Shown: positions 8,202 to 18,173, numbered from the stretch's first letter. The stretch: 64,000 nucleotides of DNA from Isoptericola dokdonensis DS-3 (GCF_001636295.1 NZ_CP014209.1:1302001-1366000), one strand, 5' to 3'. Translations and numbers: made by a program. Notes: generated by a model not told the origin, from the sequence alone.

Positions 8202-9004
8202 TGACCGTGCGCCCGAAGGCCCTCATCGTCGACGACGAGGCACCCGCCCGAGCTGAGCTGCGCTATCTGCTCGAGGAGGTCGGGCAGGTCCAGGTGGTGG
8301 GCGAGGCGACCAACGGCGAGGAGGCGCTGCTGCTGCTGGGCTCCCTCGACTACGACCTGGTGCTGCTGGACGTGCGGATGCCGGGTGGCTCGGGGCTGGA
8401 CGTGGCGGCGGCGCTGCGCGAGCGGCCGCACCCCCCGAAGGTCATCTTCACCACCGCCTACCCGGACCACGCGGTCGACGCCTTCGACCTCGCCGCGGCG
8501 GACTACCTGCTCAAGCCGTTCGACGTCGACCGGCTGCGCCGCGCGCTGGACCGCGCGCTCGGCGACACCCCCGACCCGGCGGACAGCCCCGCCGAGCCGG
8601 TGGCGCGACGCGCGCCCCGCCCGGCGGGCGCCGACCCGGCCGCCCCGGACCCGGCGTCGTCCCCCGTGGCTCCGCTGGTGCGGATCCCGGTGCAGCGCGA
8701 CGGTCGTACGGTGCTCGTCGACGGCGGTTCCATCGTCTACGCGACGGCGGCGCGCGGGTACTCCTACCTCAAGCTCGCCGACGAGCGGCTGCTGGTGACG
8801 ATGTCCCTCAACGAGCTGGAGCGCCGCCTGCAGGGGCACTTCTTCCGCGCCCACCGTTCCTACCTGGTGAACCTCGACCACGTGCGCGAGCTCGTGCCGG
8901 ACTTCCAGGGGTCGCTGGTGGTGGTGATGGACGACCGGCAGCGCTCCCGCGTGGAGGTGGCACGGCGGCACGCACGCGAGCTGCGCCGCCGGTTCGGCCT
9001 CTGA
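8201..9004 (+). CDS. LytTR-family response regulator
   Basis: 267 aa. The receiver domain covers residues 6-120, with the acidic pair D11-D12 and phospho-acceptor D57 in [10 protein letters not shown], and Lys in the LLKPF motif. A Pro/Ala-rich linker (about 125-160) leads to a LytTR DNA-binding domain (about 165-267: [13 protein letters not shown] ... [16 protein letters not shown]). A GTG one codon earlier is an equally possible start. Such regulators bind paired direct repeats, and a matching array is present at 4155-4303. It is last in the operon with the symporter and kinase. Confidence 0.93.
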   Translation: MTVRPKALIVDDEAPARAELRYLLEEVGQVQVVGEATNGEEALLLLGSLDYDLVLLDVRMPGGSGLDVAAALRERPHPPKVIFTTAYPDHAVDAFDLAAADYLLKPFDVDRLRRALDRALGDTPDPADSPAEPVARRAPRPAGADPAAPDPASSPVAPLVRIPVQRDGRTVLVDGGSIVYATAARGYSYLKLADERLLVTMSLNELERRLQGHFFRAHRSYLVNLDHVRELVPDFQGSLVVVMDDRQRSRVEVARRHARELRRRFGL

Positions 9005-9035
9005 CGGGCGGCCCGGACGCCCGCTCCACGCTAGG

Positions 9036-9041
9036 TAGGGT
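9036..9041 (+). promoter_or_regulatory. -10 box TAGGGT, leaderless start of rph
   Basis: TAGGGT followed by 7 nt and ATG. This is the reason for choosing ATG 9049 over the GTG three codons upstream. Confidence 0.5.
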
Positions 9042-9048
9042 GAGCCGC

Positions 9049-9786
9049 ATGACCACGACTCGCGCCGACGGCCGTACGCCCGACCAGCTCCGCCCCGTGA
9101 CCATCACCCGCGGCTGGACGCGGAACGCCGAGGGCTCGGTGCTCGTCGAGTTCGGCGACACCCGCGTGCTGTGCACCGCGTCGTTCACGGACGGCGTGCC
9201 GCGCTGGAAGAAGGGCTCCGGCGAGGGCTGGGTCACGGCCGAGTACGCGATGCTCCCCCGCGCCACCAACGAGCGCAGCCAGCGCGAGTCCGTCAAGGGC
9301 AAGATCGGCGGTCGCACCCACGAGATCTCGCGCCTCATCGGCCGCGCCCTGCGCGCCGTCGTGGACGTCACCGCGCTCGGCGAGAACACGATCGTGCTCG
9401 ACTGCGACGTCCTGCAGGCCGACGGCGGCACCCGCACCGCCGCGATCACCGGCGCCTACGTGGCCCTGGCCGACGCGGTCGCCTGGGGCACCCGGCACGG
9501 GCACGTCACCGGTGGGAAGAAGGTCCTCACCGACTCCGTCGCGGCGGTCAGCGTGGGCATCATCGACGGCGTGCCGATGCTCGACCTGCCCTACGTGGAG
9601 GACGTCCGCGCCGACACCGACATGAACGTCGTCACCACCGGCTCGGGGGCGTTCGTCGAGGTGCAGGGCACGGCCGAGCACGCGCCGTTCGACCGCGCCG
9701 AGCTCGACGCGCTCCTCGACCTGGCCACCGCCGGGACGGCCGAGCTGACCCGGATCCAGCGCGAGGCGCTGGAGCGCGCGCTGTGA
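9049..9786 (+). CDS. rph: ribonuclease PH
   Basis: Phosphate-dependent 3'-5' exoribonuclease that trims tRNA 3' ends. 245 aa, the usual length. Conserved signatures: [26 protein letters not shown], the basic [33 protein letters not shown] segment that contacts RNA (about residues 70-100), and [19 protein letters not shown]. The stop overlaps the GTG of rdgB, the standard actinobacterial pair. Confidence 0.97.
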   Translation: MTTTRADGRTPDQLRPVTITRGWTRNAEGSVLVEFGDTRVLCTASFTDGVPRWKKGSGEGWVTAEYAMLPRATNERSQRESVKGKIGGRTHEISRLIGRALRAVVDVTALGENTIVLDCDVLQADGGTRTAAITGAYVALADAVAWGTRHGHVTGGKKVLTDSVAAVSVGIIDGVPMLDLPYVEDVRADTDMNVVTTGSGAFVEVQGTAEHAPFDRAELDALLDLATAGTAELTRIQREALERAL

Positions 9787-10442
9787 CCGTCGAGGTCCCG
9801 GCGGGCGCCCGGCTGGTGCTGGCCTCGCACAACCGCAAGAAGCTGGTCGAGCTGCTGGCGGTCCTGCGCGCGCAGCCGGGTCTGGACGCCCTGCCCGACG
9901 ACGCGGTCGTCACGGCCGGTGACCTCGGCGCGCCGGAACCCGTCGAGGACGGCGTGACGTTCGCCGAGAACGCGCTGATCAAGGCGCGTGCGCTGGCCGC
10001 GGCGACGGGACTGCCCGCCGTCGCCGACGACTCGGGCCTGGCCGTCGACGTGCTCGGCGGTGCGCCGGGGATCTTCTCCGCCCGCTGGGCGGGCCGCCAC
10101 GGCGACGACGTCGCGAACCTCGGCCTGCTGCTCGCCCAGCTCGGCGACGTCCGCGACGAGCACCGCACGGCGGCGTTCGTCGCCGCGGTCGCGCTCGTCA
10201 CGCCGGACGGCCGCGAGGAGGTCGCGCTCGGCGAGATGCCGGGTGTCCTGGTGCGCGAGCCGCGCGGGGAGCACGGGTTCGGCTACGACCCGGTCCTCGT
10301 GCCGGCCGAGCAGGCGCCCGACGCGTCGGGCGCCCCGGGGACCCGGACGTCGGCGGAGCTCACGCCGGACGAGAAGAACGCGATCAGCCACCGCGGCAAG
10401 GCGCTGCGCACGCTCGCCCCCGCGATCGCGGCAGCCCTCTGA
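9783..10442 (+). CDS. rdgB: XTP/dITP pyrophosphatase (RdgB/HAM1)
   Basis: Removes dITP and XTP from the nucleotide pool. 219 aa. Family motifs: [14 protein letters not shown] at the N-terminus (substrate-binding SHN..K), ENALIKARA near residue 61, [23 protein letters not shown] near 80, FGYDPVLVP near 165 and [11 protein letters not shown] near the C-terminus. GTG start overlapping the rph stop. The linker before EKNAISHR carries an Asp/Ala/Gly-rich insertion that is slightly longer than in most homologues. Confidence 0.96.
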   Translation: MTVEVPAGARLVLASHNRKKLVELLAVLRAQPGLDALPDDAVVTAGDLGAPEPVEDGVTFAENALIKARALAAATGLPAVADDSGLAVDVLGGAPGIFSARWAGRHGDDVANLGLLLAQLGDVRDEHRTAAFVAAVALVTPDGREEVALGEMPGVLVREPRGEHGFGYDPVLVPAEQAPDASGAPGTRTSAELTPDEKNAISHRGKALRTLAPAIAAAL

Positions 10443-10481
10443 CCGCAGCCGCGCGGGTCGACCCGTCGCCCTCGCCCGGCG

Positions 10482-10925
10482 TCAGCGGGCCGAGGCGGGG
10501 CGACGGCGCCGGGCGAGGCTCGCCAGCAGGCGCCAGCCGAGCAGCGTGGCCGCGAGGAACAGCGCCGTCACCAGGGCGAACGACCACTCCAGGCCACCGC
10601 CGAGCAGGGGCCGCAGGCCCAGCCCGAGGGCGACGGTCGCGAACCAGACCGCCACGCCCGTCGGCCAGGGCCGGGCCGGGTCGCGCCACGCCCGGGCGCC
10701 GACCCATCCGGCGGCCAGGCCCATCAGAAACGGCAGCGCGACGACGGCGACATGGACGAGCGAGGTCGCCGAGTCGTGGTTGACGGTCCCCACGAGGGCG
10801 AACGCCAGCACGCACACGACGTCGCAGACGACCGCGGGCCACACGGGGAGCCTCTTCCCAGGGCGAGCCTCGCCGCGGCCCGGCCGGGCACCGTGCGCGC
10901 CCGAGGTCGGGCGGGCGGCCGTCAC
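10482..10925 (-). CDS. DUF3054 family membrane protein
   Basis: 147 aa with about four membrane helices (AVVCDVVCVLAFALVGT, LVHVAVVALPFLMGLAAGWV, GVAVWFATVALGLGLRPLL, SFALVTALFLAATLLGWRLL) and the family pattern of a conserved GT.NHD after helix 1. The GTG start overlaps the stop of the MBL gene. Function of DUF3054 is unknown. The gene faces rdgB tail to tail with a 39-bp gap that contains a 12-bp palindrome CGGGTCGACCCG (10454-10465). Confidence 0.85.
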   Translation of the reverse strand: MTAARPTSGAHGARPGRGEARPGKRLPVWPAVVCDVVCVLAFALVGTVNHDSATSLVHVAVVALPFLMGLAAGWVGARAWRDPARPWPTGVAVWFATVALGLGLRPLLGGGLEWSFALVTALFLAATLLGWRLLASLARRRRPASAR

Positions 10926-11728
10926 AGGACGTGCGACCCGCCGGCCACGGCGAGCTCGACGGGACCGTCGTACTCGCGGCGGGCGTCCGCCACGGTCTGG
11001 TCCGGACTCGTCCAGGGCTGCAGGTGCGTCAGCACCAGCGCCTTCGCCCCGGCCTCGGCGGCGACGCGGCCCGCGCGACGGCCCGTGAGATGGATGCCCG
11101 GTGTCACGTCGTCGTCGCGACCCTCCTGGAACGCGGCCTCGCACAGCAGCAGGTCGGCGTCCCGGGCCCCGGCGACCAGGCTGTCGCAGTAGTCGGTGTC
11201 CCCGGAGAACACCAGGGTCGCGGACTCCCCGGCGCGCAGCGACGACGGGCCGGTCACGCGCACGCCGTACGCCTCGACGGGGTGCGCGACGACGAACGGC
11301 TCCAGGGTGAGCGGGCCGACCGTCACGGGCACGCCCGGCTGCCAGGTCGCGAACGCGTACTCGTCGTCCATCGACTCGTCGTCGCCCAGGCCGTACATCG
11401 CGGCGGCCCGCTCCCGCGTGCCCGACGGCCCGAGGACCGGCAGGTGGGGCGGCACGCCCGTCGCGACGGCGCCACGCTCCGGGTGGTAGCGCAGGTACAC
11501 GTACAGGCCGCTGAGGTCGGAGCAGTGGTCCGGGTGCAGGTGCGACAGCGTGACCGCGTCGAGGTCCGCCGGGTCGACGACCCGCTGCAGCGCCCCGAGT
11601 GCCCCGGCCCCCAGGTCCAGGAGCACGTTCCAGGTGCGCGTCCCGTCGTCGGCCTGGACCAGGTAGCAGGACGCGGGCGACGCGGGGCCGGGCATCGACC
11701 CGGCGACACCGACGGTGACGAGTCTCAT
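10922..11728 (-). CDS. MBL-fold metal-dependent hydrolase (RNase Z-like)
   Basis: 268 aa metallo-beta-lactamase fold. The metal motif HLHPDHCSD (HxHxDH) is near residue 62. Later metal ligands are the His of [11 protein letters not shown], the Asp of [11 protein letters not shown] and the His of LVLTHLQPW. The N-terminus [15 protein letters not shown] resembles RNase Z/ElaC and cyclic-phosphodiesterase-like hydrolases. It is overlapped by murI upstream and DUF3054 downstream, the usual actinobacterial order. Substrate not determined; it is probably not the true tRNase Z because the exosite arm is not visible. Confidence 0.88.
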   Translation of the reverse strand: MRLVTVGVAGSMPGPASPASCYLVQADDGTRTWNVLLDLGAGALGALQRVVDPADLDAVTLSHLHPDHCSDLSGLYVYLRYHPERGAVATGVPPHLPVLGPSGTRERAAAMYGLGDDESMDDEYAFATWQPGVPVTVGPLTLEPFVVAHPVEAYGVRVTGPSSLRAGESATLVFSGDTDYCDSLVAGARDADLLLCEAAFQEGRDDDVTPGIHLTGRRAGRVAAEAGAKALVLTHLQPWTSPDQTVADARREYDGPVELAVAGGSHVL

Positions 11729-12528
11729 GCGGCCTCCACCAGGTTGACCTCGGGCCCGAGGAACCGGCGCGCCAGCTTCTCGAACGGTGCCGGGCTGCCC
11801 GTGGCGAGGAACCGGTGGGCGGGCGCCGGGGCGTCAGGCGACCGCTCCAGGCCGTGCTCCACCAGGTTGCGGTACACGTCCTTGGCCGTCTCCTCGGCGC
11901 TCGACACCAGCGTGACGCCCTCCCCCATGATGTAGGACACGGCGCCCGACAGCAGCGGGTAATGGGTGCAGCCGAGCACGAGGGTGTCGACGCCCGCCGC
12001 CTTGACGGGGTCGAGGTACCGGTGCGCGACCTCCAGCACCTCCGGCCCGGACGTCACCCCCGCCTCGACCAGCGGCACGAAGTCCGGGCACGCCTGGGTG
12101 GTGATCGTCAGTCCCGGCGTCACGTGGAACGCGTCGTCGTAGGCGCGCGAGTCCACCGTCGCCCGGGTGCCGATGACGCCGATCCGGCCCGTGCGCGAGA
12201 CCAGGACGGCGCGGCGCGCGGCCGGGCGGATCACCTCGACCACGGGGATGCCGCGCCGCACCGTGTAGCGCTCGCGGGCGTCCGGCAGCGCCACCGCGGT
12301 GGCCGAGTTGCACGCGATGACCAGCATCTTCACGCCGGCGTCCACCAGGCGGTCCATCACGTCCAGCGCCATCGCGCGCACGGCCGCCAACGGCTTCGGC
12401 CCGTACGGGCTGTTCGCCGTGTCGCCGATGTAGAGCAGCTGCTCGTGCGGGAGCTGGTCCAGCACCGAGCGGGCGACCGTCAGGCCGCCCACACCGCTGT
12501 CGAAGATTCCGATCGGGGCGTCGTTCAC
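11725..12528 (-). CDS. murI: glutamate racemase
   Basis: Makes D-glutamate for peptidoglycan. 267 aa from a GTG start. Motifs: [15 protein letters not shown] at the N-terminus, first catalytic Cys in [11 protein letters not shown], second in [11 protein letters not shown], and [11 protein letters not shown] after residue 35. An alternative start 22 codons upstream is rejected because a -10 box lies between it and this GTG. It overlaps the MBL gene by 4 nt. Confidence 0.96.
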   Translation of the reverse strand: MNDAPIGIFDSGVGGLTVARSVLDQLPHEQLLYIGDTANSPYGPKPLAAVRAMALDVMDRLVDAGVKMLVIACNSATAVALPDARERYTVRRGIPVVEVIRPAARRAVLVSRTGRIGVIGTRATVDSRAYDDAFHVTPGLTITTQACPDFVPLVEAGVTSGPEVLEVAHRYLDPVKAAGVDTLVLGCTHYPLLSGAVSYIMGEGVTLVSSAEETAKDVYRNLVEHGLERSPDAPAPAHRFLATGSPAPFEKLARRFLGPEVNLVEAA

Positions 12529-12535
12529 GGCTCGC

Positions 12536-12541
12536 AGCCTA
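12536..12541 (-). promoter_or_regulatory. -10 box TAGGCT, leaderless start of murI
   Basis: TAGGCT on the minus strand with a 7-nt gap to GTG. Confidence 0.5.
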
Positions 12542-12610
12542 TCGGCGCAGGCCCGCGCCGACCCGGTGTCGTGACCACCGACACGGCGTGGCACCGGCCA
12601 CAGGCGACGG

Positions 12611-13234
12611 TCACCGGGACCGGCGGGCCCGCAGCTCGGAGAGCAGCTCGTCCATCAGCGACTCCTGGGCGAACCCCGCCGCGACGAACACCCCGCCCCA
12701 GTAGACCCACTGCTCGGGATCCATCCCGGCGGGCGGCACGACGTCGTCGACCTCGCCCCCGACGACGGCGTCGTGCAGCCGCTCCACCGCCTCGTCGTCC
12801 TCGAGGGACAGCCGCTCGGCCAGCACGAGCCGCAGGTCGGTCAGCGCGCCCGCGAAGTCCTGCGCCTCCTCGCGCGGCACGAGCACCTGGGAGCCGCCCG
12901 GTCCCTGGTCGTCGGCCGTCCCCCCGACGGCGGCGGCGAACGCCTCCAGACGGCGCACCTTGCCCGCGGCGAGGTCCGTCTGCGTGAGGTGCCGGAACTC
13001 CGCGGCGGCCTCCGCGTCGTCCCGGTGGGCGTCCGGCAGGAGCCGCATCACCGCCGGGTCGCGCGGCACCCGCGGCACCCCCGTGAAGGCGGCGTCGGCG
13101 TCCAGGCCGTCCGGCAGGCCGGAGTCGGCGCGCAGCAGGTCCGCGACGTCCCGCGCCACCCGGGCCAGCACCTCACGCTCGACGGGCTCCCACGTCGCGG
13201 CGAACCCCGCCGGCGTCGACCGGAACGGGGTCAT
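12611..13234 (-). CDS. DUF2017 protein, partner of ClpS
   Basis: 207 aa soluble protein with an FRHLTQTDL segment near the middle and an acidic C-terminal half ([17 protein letters not shown]...). DUF2017 genes almost always follow clpS in actinobacteria, and here the ATG overlaps the clpS stop. This suggests a role linked to N-degron proteolysis, but the biochemical role is unknown. Near the C-terminus is [19 protein letters not shown], a hydrophobic helix that need not cross the membrane. Confidence 0.88.
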   Translation of the reverse strand: MTPFRSTPAGFAATWEPVEREVLARVARDVADLLRADSGLPDGLDADAAFTGVPRVPRDPAVMRLLPDAHRDDAEAAAEFRHLTQTDLAAGKVRRLEAFAAAVGGTADDQGPGGSQVLVPREEAQDFAGALTDLRLVLAERLSLEDDEAVERLHDAVVGGEVDDVVPPAGMDPEQWVYWGGVFVAAGFAQESLMDELLSELRARRSR

Positions 13235-13551
13235 GCCCCGCCTCCGGCCGCGCCCGGCGCGTCCGCGCGCTGCATCGTGGCCCACAGCCCGAACCCGTGC
13301 ATGGCCTGCACGTCCACCTCCATGCGTTCGCGCGGCCCCGTCGACACGACCGCGCGGCCCTCCTGGTGCACCTGCAGCATGAGGCGGCGCGCCCGCTCCG
13401 GCGGGTGCCCGAAGTAGCTCTCGAACACGTACGCCACGTAGCTCATGAGGTTCACCGGGTCGTTCCACACGATCGTCACCCAGGGGTCCGCGACCTGCGC
13501 CGAGACGTGCGCGGCGGTCTCCTCGGCCGTGTCGGCACTCGTGATCGTCAC
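13231..13551 (-). CDS. clpS: ATP-dependent Clp protease adaptor ClpS
   Basis: Delivers N-degron substrates to ClpAP/ClpCP. 106 aa. The core [24 protein letters not shown] (residues about 24-47) contains the N-end-rule pocket residues N and [30 protein letters not shown] is the rest of the ClpS fold. GTG start preceded by a -10 box, so no leader is expected. Head-to-head with pncB. Confidence 0.96.
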   Translation of the reverse strand: MTITSADTAEETAAHVSAQVADPWVTIVWNDPVNLMSYVAYVFESYFGHPPERARRLMLQVHQEGRAVVSTGPRERMEVDVQAMHGFGLWATMQRADAPGAAGGGA

Positions 13552-13557
13552 GGCACC

Positions 13558-13563
13558 AGCCTA
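13558..13563 (-). promoter_or_regulatory. -10 box TAGGCT, leaderless start of clpS
   Basis: TAGGCT on the minus strand with a 6-nt gap to GTG. Confidence 0.5.
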
Positions 13564-13635
13564 GGTGCAGCCCCGCCCGGTGCCCACGACCCGCCCCAGC
13601 GCTCGTGCCGCGGCCCGTGATCGCGTCGTGACCCG

Positions 13636-13641
13636 TACCGT
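13636..13641 (+). promoter_or_regulatory. -10 box TACCGT, leaderless start of pncB
   Basis: TACCGT with a 6-nt gap to ATG, back to back with the clpS promoter. Confidence 0.45.
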
Positions 13642-13647
13642 AGGGGC

Positions 13648-15090
13648 ATGAACGACGAGCGACGGGGCAACGGTGTCCCGGTCCAGACCGTGGCCGCGCC
13701 CCGGTCCCTGCCGGCGGCCCCCCTGCCGACGGTGCGTCCCTCCCTCGCCCTGCTCACCGACCGGTACGAGCTGACGATGCTCCAGGCCGCGCTCGCCGAC
13801 GGCACCGCGCACCGCCACTGCGTGTTCGAGGTGTTCACCCGGCGGCTGCCGCCGGGGCGGCGCTACGGCGTGCTCGCGGGCACCGGGCGGGTGCTGGAGG
13901 CGCTGTCCGCCTTCCGGTTCGGCGACGCCGAGCTCTCCTACCTCGCCGGCACCGGCGTCGTCGACGACCGCACCCTCGACTTCCTGCGGGGCTACCGGTT
14001 CACCGGGACGGTCACCGGGTACGCGGAGGGCGAGACGTTCTTCCCCGGCTCCCCCGTGCTCCAGGTCGAGGGTACCTTCGCCGAGGCCGTGCTGCTCGAG
14101 ACCCTCGTGCTGTCGATCCTCAACCACGACTCGGCGGTCGCGTCCGCCGCGTCGCGCATGACCAGCGCCGCCGTCGGGCGCCCGTGCCTGGAGATGGGGT
14201 CGCGCCGCGCGCACGAGCAGGCCGCCGTCGCCGCCGCCCGTGCCGCCGTCGTCGCCGGGTTCGCGGGAACCAGCAACCTCGAGGCGGGCTTCCGCTACGG
14301 CCTGGCGACCATCGGCACCGCCGCGCACGCCTTCACCCTCCTGCACGACGACGAGGAGGCGGCGTTCGCCGCCCAGGTCGCGTCCGCGGGCACCGGGACC
14401 ACGCTGCTGGTCGACACCTACGACGTGCGCCGCGGCGTGGAGCGCGCCGTCGCCGCCGCCGGGACCTCGCTCGGGTCCGTGCGTCTCGACTCGGGCGACC
14501 TCGGCACCCTCGCCGTGGAGGTGCGCGCCCAGCTCGACGCCCTCGGAGCGCACGGCACGAAGATCGTCGTCAGCTCCGACCTGGACGAGTACGCCATCGC
14601 CGGGCTCGCCGCCGTCCCGGTCGACAGCTACGGCGTCGGCACCTCCGTGGTGACAGGCTCCGGGGCGCCCACCTGCGGCATGGTCTACAAGCTCGTGGCG
14701 CGCGCCGGCGCCGACGGCGTGCTGGAGCCCGTCGCCAAGGCCTCCACCCTCAAGACGAGCCAGGGAGGGCGCAAGGCCGCCGCGCGCCGCCTCGACGCCG
14801 AGGGACGTGCCGTGCAGGAGGTCGTCCTGTCCGGCCCGGATGAGGCGGTGACCGCCTGGGAGCCGCACGGCGCCGTCGCGGGCGACGGCGAGCTGCGGCC
14901 CCTGCACGTCCCGCTGGTGACGGACGGCGCCGTCGACTCGCGCTGGGTCGGCGCCTACGGCGTCGAGAACGCGGTGCTGCGGCACCAGGCCTCCCGGTCC
15001 GAGCTCCCGCGCGGTGCTCGCCGCCTCTCGCACGGCGACCCCGCCATCCCGACCGTCGAGGTCGCGCTGGCGGAGCCCGTCGCCCCCTGA
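13648..15090 (+). CDS. pncB: nicotinate phosphoribosyltransferase
   Basis: Converts nicotinate and PRPP to nicotinate mononucleotide in NAD salvage. 480 aa. LLTDRYELTMLQAAL is the NAPRTase N-terminal signature. HRHCVFEVFTRRLPPGRRYGVLAG, the FAGTSNLEAG segment and VRLDSGDLGTL with catalytic Asp follow. The C-terminal extension of about 40 residues is variable in the family. The stop lies 8 bp from the stop of the convergent helicase gene, leaving no room for a separate terminator. Confidence 0.95.
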   Translation: MNDERRGNGVPVQTVAAPRSLPAAPLPTVRPSLALLTDRYELTMLQAALADGTAHRHCVFEVFTRRLPPGRRYGVLAGTGRVLEALSAFRFGDAELSYLAGTGVVDDRTLDFLRGYRFTGTVTGYAEGETFFPGSPVLQVEGTFAEAVLLETLVLSILNHDSAVASAASRMTSAAVGRPCLEMGSRRAHEQAAVAAARAAVVAGFAGTSNLEAGFRYGLATIGTAAHAFTLLHDDEEAAFAAQVASAGTGTTLLVDTYDVRRGVERAVAAAGTSLGSVRLDSGDLGTLAVEVRAQLDALGAHGTKIVVSSDLDEYAIAGLAAVPVDSYGVGTSVVTGSGAPTCGMVYKLVARAGADGVLEPVAKASTLKTSQGGRKAAARRLDAEGRAVQEVVLSGPDEAVTAWEPHGAVAGDGELRPLHVPLVTDGAVDSRWVGAYGVENAVLRHQASRSELPRGARRLSHGDPAIPTVEVALAEPVAP

Positions 15091-15097
15091 GCGCCCG

Positions 15098-16966
15098 TCA
15101 GCGCCTGCCGACGAACCAGCCGCGCACCATCTCGATCCGCGCCTCGAGCTGGTCGGCCGTGGCCAGCGGGACCTCCGGGCCCCCGCAGCGGCGCCGCAGC
15201 TCGGTGTGCACCGAGCCGTGCGGGCGGCTCGCCTTGCGCGCCCACGCCGACACGAGCTTGGAGAGCTCCTTGCGCAGCGCGGCGGCCCGCCGGTGCTCCT
15301 GCTCGGAACGCTCCAGCTCCGCCGCGCGCGCCGACTCCGGGCCACCGGACCGGCCCGCGGCCTGCGCCGCCTGGTGCTGACGCAGCAGCAGGCCCACCTG
15401 GTCGGCGTCGAGCAGGCCCGGCAGGCCGAGGAAGTCCTGCTCGGCGGCCGAGCCGAGCTCGCCGCCCGTGCCGAACTCGCCCCCGTCGAACAGCACGCGG
15501 TCGAACGACGCCTGCGCGTCCAGCGCCTCGAAGGAGCCCGTCAGCTCGCCCGACGCCTTCTCCTCCTTGTTCGCCGCCGCGAGCAGGGCGGCCTCGGGGT
15601 CGTACTCGATCCCCTGCTCCTCGGCCGTGCGCGGCCGGTCGAGGGCGTGGTCGCGCTCGGCCTCCATCGCGTTGGCCAGCCCGGTGAGCAGCGGGACGGA
15701 CGGGAGGAACACCGAGGCCGTCTCACCGCGCTTGCGGGCCCGCACGAACCGGCCGACCGCCTGCGCGAAGAACAGCGGCGTGGACGTGCTCGTGGCGTAG
15801 ACGCCGACGGCGAGGCGCGGCACGTCGACGCCCTCCGACACCATGCGCACCGCCACCATCCACCGCTGCGTCCCGGCGGCGAACTCGTCGATGCGGGCGC
15901 TGGCACCGTCGTCGTCGCTCAGCACGACCGTCGGGCTCGAGCCCGTGATGCGCGCCAGGTAGCCGGCGTACGCGCGGGCGTCCGCCTGGTCCGAGGCGAT
16001 GACGAGGCCGCCGGCGTCCGGCACCGCGCGGCGCACCTCGGTGAGGCGCTGGTCGGCCGCCGCCAGGACGGACGGGATCCACTCGCCGCTCGGGTCCAGG
16101 GCGGTGCGCCACGCCTGCGCGTGCATGTCCTTGGTCATCGCCTCGCCGAGGCGGGCGCTGACCTCGTCGCCGGAGCGTGTGCGCCAGCGCATCTCGCCCG
16201 AGTACGTCATGAACAGCACCGGGCGCACGACGTGGTCGCGCAGGGCGTCTCCGTAGCCGTACGTGTAGTCCGCCTTCGACCGGCGGATGCCCTCGGCGTC
16301 CGCCTCGTAGGTGACGAACGGGATCGCGGCGGTGTCCGACCGGAACGGGGTCCCGGTCAGGGCGAGGCGGCGGGTGGCGTCCTCGAACGCCTCGCGCACC
16401 GCCTCGCCCCAGCTGAGGGCGTCGCCGCCGTGGTGCACCTCGTCGAGGATCACCAGGGTCGGTGCCGCCTGGGTGCGCGCGCGGTGCAGGGCGGGCTTCG
16501 CCGCGACCTGCGCATAGGTCAGCGCGACGCCGTCGTAGTGGGTCCCGTGCCGCCCCTGGGAGTTCTTGAACGACGGGTCGATGCGGATGCCGACGCGCGC
16601 CGCGGCGTCCGCCCACTGGTGCTTGAGGTGCTCCGTCGGCGCCACCACGGTGATGCGGCGCACGAGGCCCGCCTCGAGCAGCTCGGTGGCCACCCGCAGC
16701 GCGAACGTCGTCTTGCCGGCGCCCGGCGTCGCGACCGCGAGGAAGTCCCGGCCGGACTTCGCGTGGTACAGCGCGAGGGCCTCCGCCTGCCAGGCGCGCA
16801 GGTTCGACGCCGTCCCCCACGGGGCCCGCCGCGGGTACGCGGGACTGAGGTGGGAGGCCGCCGCGGCGGACGGCGACTGCGGGAGCGGTCGGGGCGGCTC
16901 GGTCGGCTCGGCGGCGGCGGCGAACAGGTCGACGGACTCGGACTCGGGCAACGGCCCCGCACTCAC
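15098..16966 (-). CDS. DEVH-box superfamily 2 helicase
   Basis: 622 aa. Q-like motif LRAWQAEAL (56-64), Walker A TPGAGKTT (80-87), DEVH box LDEVHHGG (174-181), motif III ALTGTPFRSD, and motif VI region QAVGRFVRARKRGE near residue 400. The C-terminal 180 residues have no helicase motifs and include an acidic linker and an Arg-rich end. In actinobacteria this helicase is regularly encoded just after a DUF3039 gene, as here (GTGA overlap). Nucleic-acid substrate unknown; the family resembles XPB/Ssl2-like DNA helicases. Confidence 0.9.
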   Translation of the reverse strand: MSAGPLPESESVDLFAAAAEPTEPPRPLPQSPSAAAASHLSPAYPRRAPWGTASNLRAWQAEALALYHAKSGRDFLAVATPGAGKTTFALRVATELLEAGLVRRITVVAPTEHLKHQWADAAARVGIRIDPSFKNSQGRHGTHYDGVALTYAQVAAKPALHRARTQAAPTLVILDEVHHGGDALSWGEAVREAFEDATRRLALTGTPFRSDTAAIPFVTYEADAEGIRRSKADYTYGYGDALRDHVVRPVLFMTYSGEMRWRTRSGDEVSARLGEAMTKDMHAQAWRTALDPSGEWIPSVLAAADQRLTEVRRAVPDAGGLVIASDQADARAYAGYLARITGSSPTVVLSDDDGASARIDEFAAGTQRWMVAVRMVSEGVDVPRLAVGVYATSTSTPLFFAQAVGRFVRARKRGETASVFLPSVPLLTGLANAMEAERDHALDRPRTAEEQGIEYDPEAALLAAANKEEKASGELTGSFEALDAQASFDRVLFDGGEFGTGGELGSAAEQDFLGLPGLLDADQVGLLLRQHQAAQAAGRSGGPESARAAELERSEQEHRRAAALRKELSKLVSAWARKASRPHGSVHTELRRRCGGPEVPLATADQLEARIEMVRGWFVGRR

Positions 16967-17295
16967 TTGCCGGAGCCGCCCTTGCCGGAGCCGTCCTTGC
17001 CGTCCCCGCCGTCCTGCGGTGCGCGCAGGCCGTCGTAGATCTCCTGGCAGATCGGGCACACGGGGAACTTCGACGGGTCCCGGCCCGGCACCCACACCTT
17101 GCCGCAGAGCGCGATCACGGGCTTGCCCGACATCGCGGACTCCATGATCTTCTCCTTGCGCACGTAGTGCGCGAAGCGTTCGTGGTCGCCGGGTTCCGCG
17201 GTCTGCTCGCGGGTGTCCGGCCGCTCGAGGACGCTCGTGCCCGCACCGGTGTCCTGCGAAGGTGCCGCGGGGGGCGTGGAGAGGGGGTCGCTCAT
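16963..17295 (-). CDS. DUF3039 small zinc-binding protein
   Basis: 110 aa. The conserved core is HYVRKEKIMESAMSGKPVIALCGKVW followed by FPVCPICQEIYD. The three Cys (C, then C-x2-C) probably bind zinc. The C-terminus is a Gly/Lys/Ser/Asp-rich tail of about 20 residues. The N-terminal 45 residues are low-complexity. Always paired with the helicase downstream, so the two probably work together on nucleic acid. Confidence 0.9.
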   Translation of the reverse strand: MSDPLSTPPAAPSQDTGAGTSVLERPDTREQTAEPGDHERFAHYVRKEKIMESAMSGKPVIALCGKVWVPGRDPSKFPVCPICQEIYDGLRAPQDGGDGKDGSGKGGSGK

Positions 17296-17302
17296 GGTCC
17301 TC

Positions 17303-17308
17303 ATCCTA
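17303..17308 (-). promoter_or_regulatory. -10 box TAGGAT, leaderless start of the DUF3039-helicase operon
   Basis: TAGGAT on the minus strand with a 7-nt gap to ATG. Confidence 0.5.
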
Positions 17309-17314
17309 CGGGTG

Positions 17315-17377
17315 GGGCACCGACATCGTCGGCCCGTGCGGCGTGAGCCGACGCACGGTCCGACGACGCCGGTGCCC
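17315..17377. terminator. long imperfect hairpin ending the amino-sugar operon
   Basis: Arms 17315-17340 and 17352-17377 pair over 26 positions with three mismatches and an 11-nt loop. The left arm starts GGGCACCG and the right arm ends CGGTGCCC. It sits 13 bp after the nagB stop and just upstream of the DUF3039 promoter, where it would insulate the two minus-strand units. No U-run follows. Confidence 0.65.
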
Positions 17378-17390
17378 GTGACCCGTGAGG

Positions 17391-18173
17391 TCAGAGCCCC
17401 TGCCAGGACGGCTTGGAGGCGTAGGTCTGGCGGTAGTAGTCCGCGAGCTGGAGACGCGACGCGGCGGCCTCGTCGACCAGCACCGTGGCGTGCGGGTGGA
17501 GCTGCATCACCGTCGCCGGCCACAGGGCGGACACCGGACCCTCGACGAGCTGGTGCACCGCCTCGGCCTTGTGCCGGCCCGTCGCCAGCAGCACCAGGTG
17601 GCGGGCGTCCATGATCGTGCCCAGGCCCTGCGTGAGGCAGTGCGTGGGGACCCGGTCGACGTCGCCGTCGAAGAACCGTGCGTTGTCCTCGCGGGTCTGC
17701 TTCGTCAGCGTCTTGATGCGGGTGCGCGACGCGAGCGACGAGCCCGGCTCGTTGAACGCGATGTGCCCGTCCGTGCCGATCCCGAGGATCTGGAGGTCGA
17801 CGCCGCCCGCCGCGCGGATCGCCTCCTCGTACGCGGCGCACGCCGCCGGCAGGTCCGCGGCGAGCCCGTCCGGGCCCTGCACCCGCTCGGCCGGCCACGC
17901 CACGCGCTCGGCGATCTCCGTGGCGATGACGTTGCGGTACCGCTCCGGGTGGTCGGCGTCCAGGCCGACGTACTCGTCGAGCATGAAGCCCCGGGCCTCG
18001 GCGAACGAGAGCCCCTCCTCGGCGTGCCGGCGGGCCAGCTCGTCGTACACCTTGAGCGGGCTCGAGCCCGTCGCCAGCCCGAGCACGGTGTCGGCGCGGC
18101 GGCGCAGCAGCGCCTCGATCGCGTCCGCGGCCAGCACCGCGAGCTCCTCGGCGGGAGCGATCACGACCTCCAT
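17391..18173 (-). CDS. nagB: glucosamine-6-phosphate deaminase
   Basis: Turns glucosamine-6-phosphate into fructose-6-phosphate and ammonia, joining amino-sugar uptake to glycolysis. 260 aa. Motifs: VLGLATGSSPLKVYDEL, FMLDEYVGL, and the signature LGIGTDGHIAFNEPGSS with catalytic Asp/His. Last gene of the amino-sugar operon, 52 bp after the first-listed binding protein. No nagA deacetylase is seen here, so deacetylation must be encoded elsewhere or the transported sugar is already deacetylated. Confidence 0.96.
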   Translation of the reverse strand: MEVVIAPAEELAVLAADAIEALLRRRADTVLGLATGSSPLKVYDELARRHAEEGLSFAEARGFMLDEYVGLDADHPERYRNVIATEIAERVAWPAERVQGPDGLAADLPAACAAYEEAIRAAGGVDLQILGIGTDGHIAFNEPGSSLASRTRIKTLTKQTREDNARFFDGDVDRVPTHCLTQGLGTIMDARHLVLLATGRHKAEAVHQLVEGPVSALWPATVMQLHPHATVLVDEAAASRLQLADYYRQTYASKPSWQGL